A stretch of 64,000 nucleotides of DNA from Apostichopus japonicus (lineage: Eukaryota > Echinodermata > Holothuroidea > Aspidochirotida > Stichopodidae): positions 10,485,303 through 10,549,302 of the forward strand of contig NC_092581.1 in the NCBI RefSeq assembly GCF_037975245.1. The letters are read 5' to 3'. Below the pieces are notes generated by a model. It saw only the letters and a program-made list of their open reading frames with translations. It was not told where the DNA came from and did not search any database. The position numbers and the translations under genes were made by a program. Numbering within the stretch: position 1 is the stretch's first letter; each line of letters starts with the position of its first letter. Shown piece by piece: positions 24,001 through 34,972 of this stretch.

Positions 24001-27000
24001 TAGAAGACGCTGGAGTAATATGTGGAAATGGAGGCAAGTGAATATTGTAAAATAGCTAACGTGAATGATGTACGTAATTTCATAATAAATTTCAAACCAC
24101 AGAACATGACGTGTGAACGGAATGCTATCTTTCAGCTTGCATTATACTTACGTATGGACAACTGGAATTGGTACGTGTAATGAACTTCATTACAACATAT
24201 AACCAGACTGGAACAGTAATTAGAGGTTGACAGCATGTTTTCAAGCCCACGCATTCACACCGTTACAATCGGCTACCAACGTCAAATACTTCTATGTTTT
24301 GTCCTTGACAACATACAGCAGAGCAGTATAGCATCGCTTAGTAATTGGCAAACTTGAAGCCTCCAGGTGCTATATCAAGTTAAATCTAACTGGAAACTGT
24401 ACGCTACCTAAATAATACAATCGTGAAAGTTAAACACAGCAAGATAGACAATACAGAACCACGAATAGTCTATGAAAAAAGTAACCGTTTGAATTGCACC
24501 ATGATTGCCCAAGCCTCTCACCCTACGTGTACACCCTGTTAGTTTTACATTCATACATCATTGTATTACACTTGACACGGTAACACACTATAACGTGAAC
24601 ATTAGATTTGTTAGAAACTGAACAAACTAGACTGAAATGGTTTGGTTTTCATTTAAGTGAAAGTTAACACAAATTGTTAGAAGAATAACTTTCTAGTTCA
24701 TAAATGATACTGTCAAGAAGATCGATCTTTATAAAGTATTAGTTATGTTTACATTTACATTTTGATCAATGTTGTGATAATAACCCATCATGTATCAATA
24801 GGTATTGAAGGGGATGTCCGCCTGAGAGATGGTGATTCTATTAATTCTGGAATAGTGGAAGTTTATCACCTAGGAGAATGGGGAACAATTTGTGATGATG
24901 ACTATTGGTCCTATGAAGATGCCGCCGTCATATGTCGCCAGCTGGGATATAGTGGTGTCAATACCTATTACAATGAAGCACGGTTTGGTAAAGGATCTGG
25001 GCCAATACTGGGGTATATTAGTTGCGACGGAACAGAATTGTACTGGAAAGATTGTTCTTTAAATTACTGGGCACCTTCCAGTTGTAGCCACAGTGAGGTT
25101 GCTGCACTCACGTGCACTACTTTTGGTATGTTAACGTAAACTCTACTAATGTAAAGGATAATTCTTTGATATTTCTTTTTTAGAAAACCCTTTAGTCTTT
25201 TCTTTCATTTTTGCCGGTCGCTTCCCTGTATCACTGACTATAAGACGAACAATACACATACACCCAATACAACAGTTTCCAGTAGTGTAGTGAATTACTC
25301 ATGTAACATTTTTGTAAAACATCTAATCCAAATTGATGAAACGGCCTGTAATAATGCAAACAAGTAAGTCTAGAGCTTAAGTCAGTTATTTAGTCTCAAG
25401 AAATTGTATGCCAAAAGAATTGTTTGTGATATAAAGACACATACAAAGGTTGTTGATGAATATATTTTCATATTTTCTATACTTCAGGAAGGGTGAAAAG
25501 TCCAAAAAGAAATAATTCTCCGGTTACGTAACTTTCCATGGAGCCCTATTTGGTCAACGCCTTCGTTTATGCGACCAATAAATATTAACATATTCATAGA
25601 TATTTACATATTGATAGTTTAAAACAAGTTTAGAAGTCGTAGTATGTTAAGTTAGATGTTACACCTGTGTTTCATGGGACTACATCGTACCGAACACGTA
25701 GTCTCAAGTTTGATTCGGATGTCATTAAATAAAGATTGAGACATCGTTTTCTCTTTATCAGAAGAATCTCCTGTCGAAGGCAGCTTGAAACTTGTAGATG
25801 GCTTCTCGGTATATGTTGGACGTATTGAAATCTATCACAATGGAGAATGGGGTACAATCTGTGGTGATGATTGGGACGATGACGACGCCCAGGTTGCATG
25901 CAGACAACTTGGGTACCCTACTGATTACAGCTATGGCCTTAGCCCCAACTCCGGCGACAGATATGGCGGTAGCGCCAGCTATGGTGAAAGCTATGGCGAG
26001 GGTTCTGGTCCTATTATGTTGGACGACGTTAGATGTGACGGGTCGGAATATATGCTAACCCAATGCGGTCACAATGGTTGGTATCAGCATAATTGCCAAT
26101 ATGGAGACGACACATGGGTGAGATGTCAAACTCCAGGTTAGATAAGTCGTTTCAATCTGTATATGGTTTTAAAACTCTGGACGTGTGTTGATCATTGATT
26201 TTTCTTGGCTGTCAATATGTTCGTCCAGCGTTACCACTAACCCTATCACACCTAGCCTTTGTTTGATTATTGTACAACAATAACATGTATTATGTTTAAT
26301 GATGATTTTAGTAACAATATTCAGGTTTAAATTTCATTCGTTCGTTATCTGCATTCTGTATGCAGTGTGACTTCATCGTGAATAGGATTTTCTTCATGTT
26401 TGTTTTTCTCATAGTTACAAATTACCCCCGTCTGGTAGCTGGCAATAATTGGTACGAAGGTAGGGTAGAAGTCTGGGATAGATCTCGGTGGGTGAGATTA
26501 TGCGCAGAAAACTTTAACGTGAATGAGGCGTCAACAGTTTGTAAACAGATTGGTTATTCCGATTATGAAGAAATCTACTATGGAGATCAGTTTGGAATCG
26601 GCAAATCTCCACCATCCGACGTAAGCTTCTCCTGTGGATATAATGACTACAAGCTCGGAAACTGTAACATTTCTGACGTTACAGATAGAAGATATTGTGC
26701 AAGTGTGGCTATTCGATGTAAAGTTAGCAGTAAGTTATATAATTTTCAGGTAGATATGAAACAAACTAGTATTTTTTTAAACTTTATTAACATAATTGCT
26801 TGCCAATATTCAAATGCAAATATTTTCATTCCCATCAAATACTATTAGTAAATAACATCCTGTACTTTAAGTCAGATCAAGTAAACCTATTATCGCTTAA
26901 GTTTGGTAAATCGTTATATTAAATAACTGCTCTCAACATAAAGATATTGTAATTGTAGTTTGTGCCTACATGTTTACACGAACAAAATGATTGATTTACT

Positions 27001-27555
27001 ACTCAATGCATGAAACGTTGAATAACAATTTTCGCTTTTTTCTTCTTCTTAGAAACGTCATTACAAACCGGTACCATTGCTGGGATAGTGATAGCCTGTG
27101 CAATTGTAGCAGTCTTGATCGGCATAGGCCTTGTAGTCACCTATCGGTTATTTAAGAAGAACAGAGCAAGAGTTCGTACTCAACCAAACATTGCTGTAAT
27201 AAGCGGAGTTGATACTCCTGCTGGACCACCCGCACCCCAGCACAATTGGACTAACGTTGCAGCACCGCCCAGTTATAATGACGTGGCTAATAACCATGCT
27301 TATTACCCACAGCATGTAGGTGTGGTCCCAACAATACCAGGATTGTACCCTCCTCAATCAAACCCAGAAACGGTCAACACACAACAAGCTCCGACGGTTC
27401 ATCCACCTCCGAACCCTGATTTCCTCATCCCATACCCAGTCGAAACCTCTTCTGTAACAACACAACCAGCCAACCCTTTCCAAGTGCAGGCAGGCCAATT
27501 TCCATCCGACAATGTTCCGTTAATGCTGTCCTCCCAAAACCAGCCAGCAACTTAG
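18670..27555 (+). CDS. Five-SRCR-domain transmembrane receptor, complete seven-exon gene
   Basis: Exons: 18670-18745, 22094-22408, 23680-24033, 24802-25125, 25762-26136, 26415-26729 and 27053-27555. They sum to 2262 bases, 753 residues plus stop, and every intron is phase 1. Domains: signal peptide (residues 1-24, hydrophobic FILCGILILSG), five scavenger receptor cysteine-rich domains (about 26-130, 131-248, 249-356, 357-481, 482-586), one membrane helix (about 594-617) with a basic stop-transfer RLFKKNRAR, and a proline-rich cytoplasmic tail of about 130 residues. Each SRCR has six cysteines (VC..VCRQLG..C..C..C..C), the group A number. SRCR proteins bind ligands on microbes, lipoproteins or cells; the ligand here is unknown. 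The tail carries PPSY at 658-661, a WW-domain/NEDD4-type ligand. The start is the first ATG of a signal-peptide exon; MNIMRS contains a second possible ATG. Confidence 0.9.
19094..19479. mobile_element. hAT-like MITE (386 bp) with 8-bp target duplication
   Basis: The termini are CAAGGGCGTAGGAA and, inverted, CAGTGGCGTAGGAA. CTCAATAC flanks both sides (19086-19093 and 19480-19487), an 8-bp duplication as made by hAT transposases. The inside has poly-G/C tracts and no coding capacity. It sits in intron 1 of the SRCR gene. Two relatives occupy the arms of the 30-42 kb palindrome. Confidence 0.88.
20885..21110. repeat. CA-rich patch and long (TA)n tract in SRCR intron 1
   Basis: A CACACA/CACGCACGCG patch (20885-20940) is followed by (TA)n from 20972 with GCCTA and GCCGATA interruptions. 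Confidence 0.92.
21113..21190 (-). pseudogene. tRNA-derived sequence (pseudo-tRNA or SINE head)
   Basis: On the minus strand there is an A-box-like CTAGTGGTTAGGGTGTCCGC, a five-pair anticodon stem (TCCGC/GCGGG) closing a seven-base loop GTAAAGA, and a B-box GGGTTCGAATCCCG with a good T-stem. The 5' acceptor (GTCCCTA) does not pair with the 3' side (ATTTTAA), so it is not a working tRNA. A partial copy of the D-arm/anticodon part lies at 20940-20976, on the other side of the (TA)n tract. Confidence 0.65.
22094..22408 (+). CDS. SRCR receptor exon 2: SRCR domain 1
   Basis: The acceptor is TATCTCAG and the donor ACCG/GTAAAC; 105 codons, phase 1 at both ends. The domain reads VRLRDGG at its start, then GTVCDDSW, VVCRQLGFP, GPILLDEVEC, LEYC and QDC..AGVEC, with all six expected cysteines. 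Confidence 0.92.
22665..23165. repeat. Tandem duplication (about 300-bp unit) in SRCR intron 2
   Basis: Two head-to-tail copies (about 22670-22966 and 22972-23160) share CCCAGAATAAAGGAACATTC, GACGCTGTTTC.CGGTTTC and GTTGTTCTAAACTTGC, ending in TGTGGCACTGAACTGAACT. The second copy has an internal deletion of about 100 bases. Confidence 0.9.
23680..24033 (+). CDS. SRCR receptor exon 3: SRCR domain 2, GC donor
   Basis: The acceptor CCTCGGCAG (23678-23679) gives phase 1 and an N-terminal extension before INGDVRLTGG. The usual aromatic/Asp block is TVCIDYW. No GT gives phase 1 at the 3' end. A GC donor (GGAG/GCAAGT, 24034) does, and matches the strong GC-AG consensus. Domain length is 118 codons. 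Confidence 0.88.
24802..25125 (+). CDS. SRCR receptor exon 4: SRCR domain 3
   Basis: The acceptor ATCAATAG and donor TTTG/GTATGT bound 108 codons, phase 1-1. Motifs: GDVRLRDGD, GTICDDDYW, VICRQLGY, ARFGKGSGPIL and six cysteines. Confidence 0.92.
25762..26136 (+). CDS. SRCR receptor exon 5: SRCR domain 4 with Gly/Ser/Tyr insert
   Basis: The acceptor TTTATCAG and donor CCAG/GTTAGA bound 125 codons, phase 1-1. After VACRQLGYPT there is an extra run of about 20 residues rich in SYG (SYGLSPNSGDRYGG..SYGESYG) before GSGPIMLDDV, encoded by slipped GCTATGG units. The six cysteines are kept. Confidence 0.9.
26415..26729 (+). CDS. SRCR receptor exon 6: SRCR domain 5 (divergent)
   Basis: The acceptor TTCTCATAG and donor AGCA/GTAAGT bound 105 codons, phase 1-1. 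The six cysteines are kept, but the conserved CRQLG is CKQIG and the G-S-G-P block is GKSPPSD. An NIS glycosylation sequon is present. It is the most divergent of the five domains and lies next to the membrane. Confidence 0.9.
27053..27555 (+). CDS. SRCR receptor exon 7: transmembrane helix and cytoplasmic tail
   Basis: After a pyrimidine-rich acceptor (TTCTTCTTAG) the exon encodes a helix of about 24 hydrophobic residues (GIVIACAIVAVLIGIGLVV core), a basic anchor, and a tail rich in Pro, Asn, Gln and Tyr ending PLMLSSQNQPAT. PPSY is encoded at 27265-27276. Other tyrosines (NHAYYPQ, PYPVE) could be phosphorylated, but this is only inference. The stop TAG is at 27553-27555. Confidence 0.92.
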
Positions 27556-28015
27556 AATAGCGGAGTGATGCAGTCTGATGATCCTCTTTACCACACTATT
27601 AAGTCAACTCCTTCTCAAAAGGGATTGACGTTAACCATTAGAATTTCGAGCGATTTCCTTTTTCCATATATTCTTCTGTAAGGATAAGCACTATTTTTAT
27701 ACCAACAAAATACTTGCTGGCTTTTTTGAAAAAAATTAGAAGAAATCCACGGCAAGAAAGGTTTTCATGATTAATTGCCTTAACTTGTTATGATAAGAAG
27801 GAAAGGAAGGAGAAATACTCTAAACACATTTTAAGTGAACTGCAATACTACAATACTACAATACTGCAAAACTGCAAAACTGCAAAACTGCAGAACTGCA
27901 GAACGTGAAGAATTTAGATCATCAGGGATGATCACATGCAACAGTTGTTGATATTGAAACTATCGTTAAAAGTCAACAGATAATGGCGTTTTCAAACACG
28001 ATAATAAACAATAAA
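27556..28015 (+). other. Probable 3' UTR of the SRCR receptor gene
   Basis: The first clear poly(A) signals after the stop are AATAAA at 28003-28008 and AATAAA at 28010-28015, giving a UTR of about 450 bases. A short tandem run of AATACTAC and AAAACTGC units lies at 27842-27905. Confidence 0.6.
28003..28015 (+). terminator. Paired polyadenylation signals
   Basis: AATAAACAATAAA contains two AATAAA hexamers seven bases apart, about 450 bases after the SRCR stop codon and on the same strand. Confidence 0.55.
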
Positions 28016-29808
28016 AAATTAAGAAAATATCCCCAAAATGATAAATGAATTACTTTAAAATATTGCCTACTTATCATTTGTCAGTTTTTACCTTTTGTAA
28101 TTAAGTATAGAATTGTTAAACCTTTTATCTCAATGAATTTCTCATTAATTTTTTTACAGCATTATATTCTTTTATAAGCGATGTTGAAATTTAACATAAA
28201 GTGAACTTTGTGTATGGTGATGGTGATTAAATTTAACAGTAAATGATATGAAAGTTAAAAGTACACAAATTTTCCAGTGAATTTAAGTGACTTGTATACA
28301 ATTAGGGGTTAATCAATGATCTACCGTCAGTTTATAGCAGGACAATGCATGAACAGGTATATAGCTCAAACAAAACATTCGGTCTTCGGCATCGTGCATC
28401 CAGCAATAAGGGTTGTGTCCTCGTACGTAAGTGTAGACCGTAGAATTTTCACTTCAGAATGTTAATATTTTTAATAAAAAGTTTAAAAGAAAAATATTCG
28501 ACAATTCTCTCGAAAGGATGCTCTGTCGTTCTTTACTTTTAGTATAAGTAAAAGTCTCAAAGCAATAAAATGCGCATATAAAATAACAAAAATTACGTTA
28601 ACTATGCTATACATTGTACGTTGTACAGCATTACGATCTGACGCAAGGGCATACTGCGTTCAGTTGTTGATGTGTTCAGATGTGTTCATGCCAAGACGTA
28701 CAGCGATACAGTGAATTGAATAACGATCATTGACTTGTACTACTGCGTCTGTATTAACATATACTTTGCTAAGCTATATAGTTAATGTCGTGAACACATG
28801 TGAAGAATTCCATCAAGATAGGCAACTTAACGCAATCATAATAATATTAACACCAGTGTTGTCAAGTGAGGTTATAATTGTTGCTCGCACCCATAACTTT
28901 GTCAAATGGTGTTTTTCACCGACGGGCTTGTTGTCATCCCACACTGATCTGATTTGTTTGTGTTGAATTAGTTTAGGTAGCTAGCTGGGATAGTGATTAA
29001 GCTTGCCGTGATTGTTTTATTTTTGCACCTAGTCATCCGTCGATGAGTTTACCGTGCATAAATCCATAGGTTAATGCACGTGATGATTGATTAGTTGTCA
29101 TTTCACTGAATTCACGGCTACATTGATCGATGTGTGTTTGTAAATATATGATCTTCCTCTTAACCCATAAAGTGTATGATGTTTCAGAGAAGCTTAAGTT
29201 TCGTAGTGGTGCATGTTTTGTTTTTATCATATTATTATACCATAACCAAGATTTACTAGTTTAGTATGGCAGTTATATCTCTTTTCAATCGCACGATATT
29301 ATTGGCTGTACTTTTTTTGTCACGACTTAATAATATATCACAGGTAGTCCGGAAATGGGGTCTAGAATTTTTATAGTTTACAATATGTCCGAATTTGTCT
29401 TCATCGCAGAACTAAGCTAGCTGGTTATTGAAATCAACTATGTTGTAAGTAATATGCTTTTATAATGGGACTTGAACTTTAGCACTGTGTAACTTAAGTA
29501 TGTAAAACAAAATTAACCGTTTTTGAAAGCATATATGCAAATATGACCCATTTTTTACAGCACTTTCGTTTAAGCAAAACAAGGGAGTCCATAACAACTC
29601 CCTAGGATAACTAAGTCCTTCAACTTCTTGTCGAAAACTATAATAAATCGTCAGTTATCGAATCTTATCTTCTCTCTCTCACTTATCGTGTCTTTTCCTT
29701 TAGAATCCCAGTGTGTGTAAATTATCATTCTCTTGACTATGTAGATTACTTTAAGTCATGGGAATGACTCGAATAATATCACATATCTACCACCATCTTC
29801 ACTAACTA
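28016..29808. other. Intergenic DNA, no recognised feature
   Basis: No open frame with recognisable content and no repeat ends were seen between the SRCR poly(A) signals and the left tip of the palindrome. Confidence 0.5.
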
Positions 29809-30133
29809 CAGGCGCGTATCCAGGGGGGCGTTGGGGGCGCGCGCCCCCCGGGTAAGGAAAAGAGGAGAGAAAAAAAAGAGAAGAAAAAAGGGAAAAAGAG
29901 GGAGAAAAAAGAAAAGGAGGAGAGGAAGGAAGGGAAAAGAAAAAGAAGAAAGAGAGAAAAAGGAGAAAAGGAGGAAGTAGAAGATAAACGCCAAGACCTC
30001 GGGAAGAGAAAGAGGAACAGTCATAATTACAGCGCTGATCCCTATTATATACACAGGGTAGCCAGTGACAGATCGAAGACTACAGAGGGGACGTGCGCCT
30101 CACCCTACCCCTTACACCGACAATTCCATTTTT

Positions 30134-30162
30134 AGCTCATACCAGCATGCTGGTGTGAGCTA
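30134..30162. repeat. Short palindrome repeated in both arms
   Basis: AGCTCATACCAGCATGCTGG plus TGTGAGCT is a near-perfect 28-base palindrome around GCATGC. The counterpart lies at 41747-41775. It looks like a terminal hairpin of one of the repeat families composing the arm. Confidence 0.75.
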
Positions 30163-31612
30163 TTGTTACAGTGCGGCGTCTATCACTCTATCCGTCAACA
30201 ATTGGTAAAACCGCTCCCACTCACACAGTATTTAATGGAATTTCATGAAACTTGGACACAAGGACCATTGGGTATAGGGCCATCAGAAATGGTCCGAAAT
30301 TTGGGGTCAATGGTCACTTGTGGGCCGTAATGGGCCATTTTGTGGAAATACGCAAAATGCTTCTTCTCCTACAGATTCCATGGTACAATGTTGAGGGTTT
30401 GTCACGATAGTACTATGGAAGTTTTACCTTCAGGGTGTTCATGAATTTGAGATCAAAGATCAACTAGGGGTCCTTTGTGGCCCGGGCCGCCGCCCTATAT
30501 TTTCAAATTGCTCCTGTTCGTACAGTGTATGGCCAGTTATAATGAAACTTGGTCACAACGTTCCTCGGGATGAGGGTTATGAGGGGTGTTCGGAAAATTG
30601 AGGTCAAATGTCATTTAGGGGGTCATCAGGGGTCATTCTTTGTAATATTTTCAAATATCTCAATCTCCTCAAGATTTTGATGGATCATATTCAAAGTTGA
30701 ACTGATGATTGTTGGATTGTGTATGAATAAGATGATGCCTAATAATTTTTGGTCAAAAGTTAATTAATTACAATTCATCCCCATTGTTTAAAAAAATCTG
30801 AGCCTTCACCTTTTGCCAAAGCTCCTTTAATTTGTCTCCCAGTCTCTGCAGTGTTTGTTTACATTTGTGGTTAAGCTCTGCAGAGGCTGTTAGTGGAATT
30901 AAAGCAGGACTGGGAGTTGTTATTAACTGTTGAACTGTAAGCATGAGAGCCCTATAGCCAATCAGCACTTGCCGATTCTTCGAAGTCTTTGAGCCTGAGG
31001 TATGTAGGCAGCCAGCCAAAATTTTGGCAAGGAGTGCTTCAGTATGGAACGCGAAAAGGGCAACCATATTTTTTATTTATTTTTAAGTTTGTTGCAGTCT
31101 AAAGTTGTTGCTGCTGTTTTACCACGTTGTTGCTCAAACTCACGTTGTTATTTTAACTTCCGTTGTCTAAACATACGTCGTTGTCTAAACTTACGTTGTT
31201 GCTATCGGCGCTGTTCAAAATTGCTCAACCGCGTAATGTAAACCAGAATGCAAAATGCATTGAGGTTTCGATGACTTCAGTACACTAGAAAGGTGTTAGT
31301 ATAAGCAGAACTAGCTGTTACTATAGAAATGGCCCGAACCACCATTTTGATACAGTAAATAAACACAGGTCAGTCTACTCTACGTGGCTATACACACCTG
31401 CACCAAAAACAATAGGGGTCTTGGAGGTCCAAGTCCATTTGGAGTCACCAAACGCAAACTTGTGGAAACCTTGTTTTATTAGCTACCGTATCTCCCACAG
31501 CCAGCCTATCAGATAACATGTGCGTTAGTACAACTCATACGAATAGGAGGCTGCACGGTAAACAACTTTTAAAATGTTATAATGTTATACTTATAGGTTA
31601 TGCATATACGCT

Positions 31613-31875
31613 GTGAATGTCGGAAATCAAGTACAACGTCGAGTGTCTAGAAAAAGTACCAGCATAAAAATACTGCACTTTTAAACTGATTTCATTGAGC
31701 CCCTCCAACAATGTGTAGAGATGATCTGGGAATGTCGGTAATCAAGTAAAACGAGTGTCGAGACAAAATGCCAGCATAAAATACTGGACTTAGCATTGAA
31801 TTATTGAACCATTACATGATGTCTGGATATGTTGTGACTGTCGGCAATCAAGTAAAACGAATGACAGTAATATTA
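31613..31875. repeat. Degenerate tandem repeat, three units of about 110 bp
   Basis: TGTCGG.AATCAAGTA.AACG and CCAGCATAAAA recur at about 31617, 31732 and 31840. The third unit is partial. It lies inside the TIR element. Confidence 0.75.
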
Positions 31876-33439
31876 CTAAAGACAAATGTTTTCGTCCCGA
31901 TCGAACACCAATTGCGTTTATTATATGACCTATACTTTTACTAGTGTTTATAGTTGAGAAGATGCGATCTTATCACTGCCTGTACTTTGTGAATGCTCTA
32001 CACAATATATATATATGGCGGATGCCATCCCGGTGCCCTAGCTTCGCTGTTTTACAAGGGCGGCCGTCCGACCTTCATTTCGCCTGCCCTGCCACTCTTT
32101 CCTCCTCTCCAACTCCGTATATAGTACCTCGATGCTTTGACCTGCAGCGATTTCACCAGCTACCCCAACTCTTCAAATATCCCCGCAAATGTAGTGTGCA
32201 TATCTCGCTAAATTCCACGCAATTTGTATTAGGCCTGTTCAAACTTCGGAGTTTCAACTGCACATGCGCATATCCTGAAAATTTGTGGAGAAAAGATCAT
32301 ATCACCTTACCCACAACACATAGCCTAAGTCAAAACTCGAGTGTATCTTGGATGGTTCGTTTCTTGCATAACATGTTAGCGGGTTTTTTTGGTCTAAAAT
32401 TCTTAACGATGCTGAGCGAGGTTTGTGTATATTCCATTTACAACACAATCCCTTTTACAAATCGAAACTCCGAACTGGATTGGTGTTACGAATGAACTTG
32501 CTTGGCGGGTTTAGTAAACTAGTTCTCTGAGTCATATTGCCTACGTACTTCAATACTGTGCCCCTCTTGTTACTCACGAAGCGCAGACTACATCCAACCA
32601 TAGAGCAACTGATCCAACATTTACCCTGGATGCTTTTCAGTATTTGGAAACAACCAACTCCACGAAAATTATAGTATTTAAATAACATTTTTACGCAATG
32701 TCGAAACTTCAATGACTACTTTTGACGATGTATGACTGCAGTAGTTTATTCACACGAATTAGTGTTGCACCAGAATCATGACTTGAAGCACGTGGTCAAA
32801 GGGACCGCAAAACTTTACGCAAGTTTGCAACGAAGAAATAACTGTGGTATAAATGCACATTTTACATTATCAACTCTCAAAAGGGAGAGAACATAACATA
32901 CTGTGAGATTTAAAGTCCTTTTCAGTATCAGAGATGTTGTGGTAGCTTCCCGCAAAATTTATAGATTGTCTCAACTCATAACTTTCTGTGATAAAACAAT
33001 TATTCAAATATGACATTAACAATATAAATGTAAATAACGTCCTCGGAGTTGTATCAACTATCATGTAAATATCGTTAACAACGTGACTATTGTTCGACAA
33101 ATCAGGTTGTTAAGGATATTTACATTGCTGTAGCTACAAATACGGCATGACATTAACGATTACCCCCCCCCCCCCTTTTCGCGTTACATAGTTAAACCAT
33201 CATACTTTGCGTTCATTGAGCACTGAAGATGCAAGCATGTTTGCAGAAAATGGGTAAGGGACTATTAACCAAACAAATCTCGGGAAATTTGAGAAAACAT
33301 CATTGGCTGTATTTAGCATGAAAATCTCTGTAATAGATATGTTGTTAGCACTGCACGGAAGCAACTTGCGGTTGATTGTTATAATTTTTTTGAAAAGAAA
33401 GAATGATGTTCGTTCACAATGTGTTCACAACGGAACTTT

Positions 33440-33730
33440 AGATAGCAACGAAAGTGTAGACATCAACGTGAGTTTAGACATCAACTGTAAGTTAACTTAG
33501 CAACGAAAGTTTTAGACATCAACGTGAGTTTAGACATCAACCGTAAGGTTTATAAATCAACGTGAGTTTAGACATTAAGGCGCGTTTAGTCGTCAACGTG
33601 ACTTTAGACATCAACGTAAGTTTAGACATCAACGAACAACAGCAACATGGTAAACTAGCAGCAACAGCTTTAGTTTAGACAGCAACAAACTTAGTTTAGG
33701 CAACGAAACAAACTTAGTTTAGGCAACGAA
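33440..33730. repeat. Minisatellite, about 18-20 bp unit (ACATCAACGTGAGTTTAG)
   Basis: Roughly a dozen variants of a unit reading TTTAGACATCAACGTGAG. The reverse-complement array in the right arm is at 40445-40745. It forms the subterminal part of the TIR element at 31043-33757. Confidence 0.9.
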
Positions 33731-34561
33731 ATACGGTTGCCATTTTCGCGTTCCATACTTCAGGTCTGCTCAGGTAGAGGGGAGAAAGTTTAATAGGGTA
33801 GGTCAGTGGTACTGTTTGAGAGAGTGGGTAAAACAGGATTTAAAGGGGGAAAATAGGAATTATAGCCAGTGGTGTGGCCAGTATTCTGCTAACGGAGGAG
33901 GGTGGGGGTATCCCTCATGGGCCCAAAATTGGTGGAATCTGAAAAATGGCCTGAAATTTGGTGGGCCATAAAGTTTTGTGGGCCCTACATTTTTAAGCTC
34001 GAAAAGGTATGAGCTTCTGCACCATTGGTGCTCTAGTTGACGTTTCCATTTTTCCTCTCTCACTAATGTATCTATATATATATACTATATATGGTCTAGC
34101 ATAACGCGTGTGTGTGTGTGTATGGACGCCTTGAACAATTGTTCAATTGTGCAATGGAACCAACTGTGGCTGGTCTTGAACTCGACCGAGTCGTCGGGGA
34201 ACATGACGCATTTCGGGAAGGGGCGACCGCCCCCCCCCCCCCACCGAGCAAATTTTCTCTATGATATCGCTAGTAATTTAAAAATAGACAATGCTTAGAT
34301 GCAACTTACAAGGCCTGGGAAGTGTCATTTCCAGCGATCTGGGAGGCATTTTCGGCCAAAATTTTATTGTACGCTTCGCGCCAACTCATGGTGGCGCTTC
34401 GCTTAGCTAGTTTGCCTGCAGGCTTCGCCCTTCCGTTGGCAAATTACTCGCTACACGCCTGTTCGAATTTGTAAAGCAAAGAGCAGACATCACATAATAT
34501 CAGTGAGCATGAAAATGCATGTTCAAAAATGAACAGCCTCAAAACTGTCTATGTGTGTAGT

Positions 34562-34972
34562 CAAAGGCGTAGGAGCCCAATTGGATTTGGGGGCTGTAAC
34601 GACTTGCCCGAAAAATATAATAAAAAAAGCGCGCGTTCAACATGTTAATGTCAATATCATATAAGCAAGCATTAGGTCATTACATCGCATGGCATCGTGT
34701 CCCGTACGGTCCGTGGAAATTGCGCAGTATACCGCGGGATGCTAATGTAAACAACGAAATGTCTTATGTAGATGGAGAAAAAGCATGGAGGTCCAATTAT
34801 GTCAAATTCTCTTTTACATTAGTAATGGCGAATTAGTCTGCCAAGCTTAGAACTTTATTTTAATTATCAAGGAGATATTTTTCATTTCCTTTAGCTACAT
34901 CATTGCAATTTATTTTTCTTTCAGTAGGAACCCCCCCCCCCCCCCATGCACCTCCCGCCTCCTACGCCTATG
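34562..34972. mobile_element. hAT-like MITE, left-arm copy (411 bp)
   Basis: The ends are CAAAGGCGTAGGAG and, inverted, CATAGGCGTAGGAG, with TGTGTAGT duplicated at 34554-34561 and 34973-34980. It is the same family as 19094-19479. Confidence 0.88.

Larger units (their letters stand above)
31043..33757. mobile_element. TIR element with subterminal minisatellites (left arm, full length)
   Basis: The termini TATGGAACGCGAAAAGGGC (31043) and, inverted, TATGGAACGCGAAAATGGC (33757) are flanked by CTTCAG on both sides (31037-31042, 33758-33763), a 6-bp target duplication. Just inside each end are variants of a GTTG..GTCTAAACTTACG minisatellite in inverted orientation, short on the left (31090-31225) and long on the right (33440-33730). 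No transposase is recognised; open frames at 31944-32495 and nearby have no known domain. The right arm keeps only one end of this element (40434-40944). Confidence 0.82.

Noticed and set aside
29806-30054. Phe/Ser/Leu-rich frame, repeated at 41854-42261
   Set aside because: It is the purine/pyrimidine-rich low-complexity part of the palindrome tips read from either arm, not a membrane protein gene.
31944-32712. 183-codon frame and opposing 85-codon frame
   Set aside because: Inside a TIR element, no recognised domain, mutually overlapping; not supported as genes.
33440-33650. CRISPR-like spaced repeat
   Set aside because: Units are contiguous minisatellite copies with no unique spacers, in a eukaryotic context.
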